The notes below the pieces were generated by a model, which made no database searches, was not told the origin of the DNA, and saw only the letters and a program-made list of their open reading frames with translations. Made by a program: the position numbers and the translations under genes. A DNA stretch of 16,824 nt, from positions 1-16,824 of the forward strand of contig CAIRYE010000380.1 in NCBI GenBank assembly GCA_903882765.1, given 5' to 3'. The DNA comes from an uncultured Anaerolineae bacterium (GTDB taxonomy: Bacteria; Chloroflexota; Anaerolineae; Anaerolineales; Villigracilaceae). Positions 14,927-16,824 of this stretch are shown here, in pieces; position 1 is the stretch's first letter, and every line of letters begins with the position of its first letter.

Positions 14927-15421
14927 ATGGGAACTTACCACAAAACATTCACGATCACTTCGGATCGACGACCTACCTTTCAGGATGTAACCGATCAGGT
15001 TTCGGAAATTTTAACAAAATCTGGTTTTAAGAGCGGCATTTTAATGGTTTATTCACAACATACCACCTGCAGCGTAATGGTGCAAGAAGCCTCTGACGAC
15101 TTAAATTATTGGGGAACCGACCTATTGATGCAGGATCTGGTCAATGTGCTTGAGAAGATCATTCCTACCTGCCGAACCGAGGGCGACTACCTGCACCCCG
15201 GGCCATTGCACATCAAAGCCGCCGCTGGACGTGATGAACTGCCATCTTGGTCCTTGAATACCGACGCTCACCTGCGTTCGGTCATAATGGGAAGGTCCTC
15301 TTCGATGCCAATTGTGGAAGGCAAGATGCAGCTGGGAGAATTTGGCCGCATCTACTTCGCGGATTTTGACCAAGTGCGAGCGCGAGAACGCACTGTTACT
15401 GTACAAATCGTAGGAGAGTAA
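14927..15421 (+). CDS. YjbQ-family (UPF0047) protein, copy 2
   Basis: 164 residues, the same length as copy 1, and alignable to it without a gap at about 50% identity (about 83 of 164 by hand count). Shared motifs are YSQHTTCSV (42-50), LEKIIPT (75-81), HPGP (90-93), NTDAHLRS (111-118) and GKMQLGEFGRIYFADFD (132-148). The first His of the HHTT of copy 1 is Gln here; the His before TT, conserved in the family, is kept. It has GGAG at a good distance from its ATG and lies 116 bases after the DeoR gene. The mutarotase-like gene follows after six bases, so these two are tightly linked. As for copy 1, a sugar-linked role is inferred from position; the family's reported thiamine-phosphate activity would not explain it. 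Confidence 0.88.
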   Translation: MGTYHKTFTITSDRRPTFQDVTDQVSEILTKSGFKSGILMVYSQHTTCSVMVQEASDDLNYWGTDLLMQDLVNVLEKIIPTCRTEGDYLHPGPLHIKAAAGRDELPSWSLNTDAHLRSVIMGRSSSMPIVEGKMQLGEFGRIYFADFDQVRARERTVTVQIVGE

Positions 15422-15427
15422 GCGCAG

Positions 15428-16252
15428 ATGGGTGATTTTTATGGCTTTTCCAGCAAGACCATCAAGAGCGGATTGTTGGAATTGGATTATCTGGAGACCG
15501 CGGGACCTCGTATCGTGGCACTTCGATTCGATGGTTCAGAGAATCTTTTTGCTGAAGTTCCACAATTAGCCACAACTACACCCTTTGGTGATTTTCATTA
15601 TCTTGGGGGGCATCGCTTATGGCATGCCCCCGAGGCAATGCCGCGAACCTACATTCCGGATGACGCCGGTTGTAGCTGCCAAAGCATTCCTAACGGGGTT
15701 GTTCTTACAGGGCAGATCGAAGTGATGAGCGGTATTCAAAAAATGATCGAGATCCTGATCGACCCAGCGGCCAATTCGGTGAAACTAACCCATCGCCTCG
15801 TCAACCACAACGCATGGGGGGTGAAGCTCGCTCCTTGGGCTATCACTATGTTCAAACATGGCGGGATCGTAACACTGCCATTTCGCGATGCCGGACAGCC
15901 TGCCAATGGTCTACTTCCGGATAGGAATGTAATCCTTTGGCCTTACGCCAAGATCAATGACTCACGTCTTCATTTAATCGATGACTGTATAGAGCTCACA
16001 GCCGAAAAAGGCAGCCCGATCAAATTTGGCACCTTCAACCCAACGGGTTGGATGCGCTATGACATTGACGGCATTACCTTTACAAAAACATTCCAGGTGC
16101 AGACAGGTGCAGAATTAGCGGACCTTGGTTGTAACGCGGAGTGTTATTGCGACGAGGATTTTGTTGAACTAGAAAGCCTTGGGGCAACTTCAATCCTTGA
16201 GCCTGAGGAAGAAACAACCTGGTTAGAACAGTGGGAGTTACGTCGAAAGTAA
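15428..16252 (+). CDS. Mutarotase-fold (galactose mutarotase-like) protein, possibly DUF4380-type
   Basis: A 274-residue protein without signal peptide. YLGGHRLWHAPEAMPRTYIP (58-77) and LVNHNAWGVKLAPWAITMFK (127-146) recall the beta-sandwich carbohydrate-binding fold of aldose 1-epimerases and the DUF4380 group: a GGHRLW-type segment, a polar turn, then a paired histidine/asparagine segment. The usual epimerase pattern is not intact, so I would not call it aldose 1-epimerase outright. The gene starts six bases after YjbQ-2, with the GGAGAG for its start lying in the end of YjbQ-2, which implies coupled translation. A likely role is anomer or epimer interconversion of the transported sugar, or sugar sensing. 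It is the last gene of the plus-strand cluster. Confidence 0.6.
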   Translation: MGDFYGFSSKTIKSGLLELDYLETAGPRIVALRFDGSENLFAEVPQLATTTPFGDFHYLGGHRLWHAPEAMPRTYIPDDAGCSCQSIPNGVVLTGQIEVMSGIQKMIEILIDPAANSVKLTHRLVNHNAWGVKLAPWAITMFKHGGIVTLPFRDAGQPANGLLPDRNVILWPYAKINDSRLHLIDDCIELTAEKGSPIKFGTFNPTGWMRYDIDGITFTKTFQVQTGAELADLGCNAECYCDEDFVELESLGATSILEPEEETTWLEQWELRRK

Positions 16253-16373
16253 GGTGTGGGGGCTTTTATCGCCCGAAAGAAATGTTTAATTTGGGGGTTC
16301 TGTACTAAACAAAACGAGACCTATTATTGCCACTCCATTTCATTCAAACAAGCTGAAAATGAACCCGTGGATA

Positions 16374-16379
16374 TATAAT
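16374..16379 (+). promoter_or_regulatory. Candidate -10 element, ten bases before the LutA-like start
   Basis: A perfect TATAAT ends ten bases before the ATG at 16390, so transcription would begin about three to four bases before it. No clear -35 is found (CTGAAA at 15 bases is the nearest). No Shine-Dalgarno sequence precedes the ATG, which fits a leaderless mRNA. Confidence 0.4.
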
Positions 16380-16389
16380 TAATTCATCT

Positions 16390-16824
16390 ATGACCAGCGC
16401 GCAATTGTTTATCACTTGTCTTGCCGACCAGTTTTTCACACCTACACTGAAAAATATGGTTCATCTGCTGGAACAGCTAGGTGTTGAGATCATTTTCCCC
16501 GCTGAACAAACCTGCTGCGGACAACCTCATTTCAATAATGGTTTCGAATCACAATCTCGGAAGATTGCCCGCCATTTCCTAACAACCTTCGGCGCGAGCA
16601 ACGCCCCCATTATCGGGCCCTCTGGTTCCTGCGTGAGTATGGTAAAGCATCATTACCCTGAATTGTTTCCGGCTGGGTCAGCGGAGCACAACTTAGCGCT
16701 TGATGTTGCCTCACGAACATTTGAGTTGACGGAGTACTTGGTCAATGAACTCAAAATCTCGGATGTTGGCGCGGTTTACCCGCATAAAGTAACCTATCAC
16801 GCGTCATGCCATTCCCTACGTGAG
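16390..16824 (+). CDS. LutA/LldE/YkgE-type (Fe-S)-binding CCG-domain protein, N-terminal part
   Basis: 145 codons, open to the window edge; full-length relatives have about 240-250. The N-terminus MTSAQLFITCLADQFF, then TCCGQPHFNNGF (C42, C43), IGPSGSCVSMVKHHYP (C81) and VTYHASCHSLRE (C140) are the ordered cysteine-rich CCG motifs of LutA/LldE/YkgE and of GlcF-like subunits. In the Lut system this protein works with LutB and LutC in cytoplasmic or membrane-associated oxidation of L-lactate to pyruvate; lutB and lutC would be expected just beyond the edge. The ATG has no obvious ribosome-binding site. It is 137 bases after the sugar cluster with its own candidate -10, so it is probably a separate transcript. 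Confidence 0.85.
   Translation, partial: MTSAQLFITCLADQFFTPTLKNMVHLLEQLGVEIIFPAEQTCCGQPHFNNGFESQSRKIARHFLTTFGASNAPIIGPSGSCVSMVKHHYPELFPAGSAEHNLALDVASRTFELTEYLVNELKISDVGAVYPHKVTYHASCHSLRE

Noticed and set aside
16253..16280. GGGC / GCCC repeat after the mutarotase-like gene, considered as operon terminator.
   Set aside because: Only four base pairs and no U-run downstream.

Overview
The window looks like a chromosomal segment of an anaerobic, probably fermentative bacterium. An anaerolineal Chloroflexota member is my best guess. The reasons are the family mix (family-1 sugar-binding lipoprotein with MalF/MalG-type permeases, FGGY kinase, archaeal-type triose-phosphate isomerase homologue, HsmA-like membrane protein, LutA/LldE-type iron-sulfur protein), the moderate GC content and the use of TTG starts with good Shine-Dalgarno sites. 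The taxonomic call is inference, not proof. I saw no tRNA, rRNA, CRISPR array, insertion sequence or phage module.

Left part (1-5942). On the minus strand are the N-terminus of a YfcC-like permease cut by the window edge, then a ribokinase. Between them lie a 38-codon C-terminal remnant of an aldo/keto reductase and a rho-independent terminator. On the plus strand follows a row of small, mostly unrelated genes: an HsmA-like membrane protein, a small lipoprotein with a strong terminator, a small DUF5658-like membrane protein, a DUF1295/isoprenylcysteine-methyltransferase-like membrane protein and a 76-aa basic protein. An amidohydrolase of the imidazolonepropionase/prolidase type runs convergently to these. 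A 91-aa Gln/Glu/Lys-rich coiled-coil protein starts at 5943.

Centre and right part (6317-16252). This is a divergent carbohydrate-use locus. Leftward run a triose-phosphate isomerase homologue and a YjbQ-family protein (YjbQ-1). Rightward run a sugar-binding lipoprotein, two ABC permeases, an FGGY kinase, an arabinose/fucose isomerase-like enzyme, a DeoR-family regulator, a second YjbQ (YjbQ-2) and a mutarotase-fold protein. The shared control region (7532-7894) has a promoter on each strand, and each promoter is overlapped by an inverted repeat built from TTGCA/TGCAA half-sites. The simplest reading is import of a sugar, isomerisation to a ketose, phosphorylation by the FGGY kinase and further isomerisation by the TIM homologue, under DeoR control. 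The substrate cannot be read from the sequence. No aldolase, epimerase of the AraD type or transporter ATPase is encoded here, so those functions must lie elsewhere. The two YjbQ paralogues, one on each arm of the locus, are its most unusual trait.

Right edge (16390-16824). Here begins a LutA/LldE/YkgE-type cysteine-rich (CCG-domain) protein of lactate oxidation. It may be expressed from a nearly leaderless mRNA.
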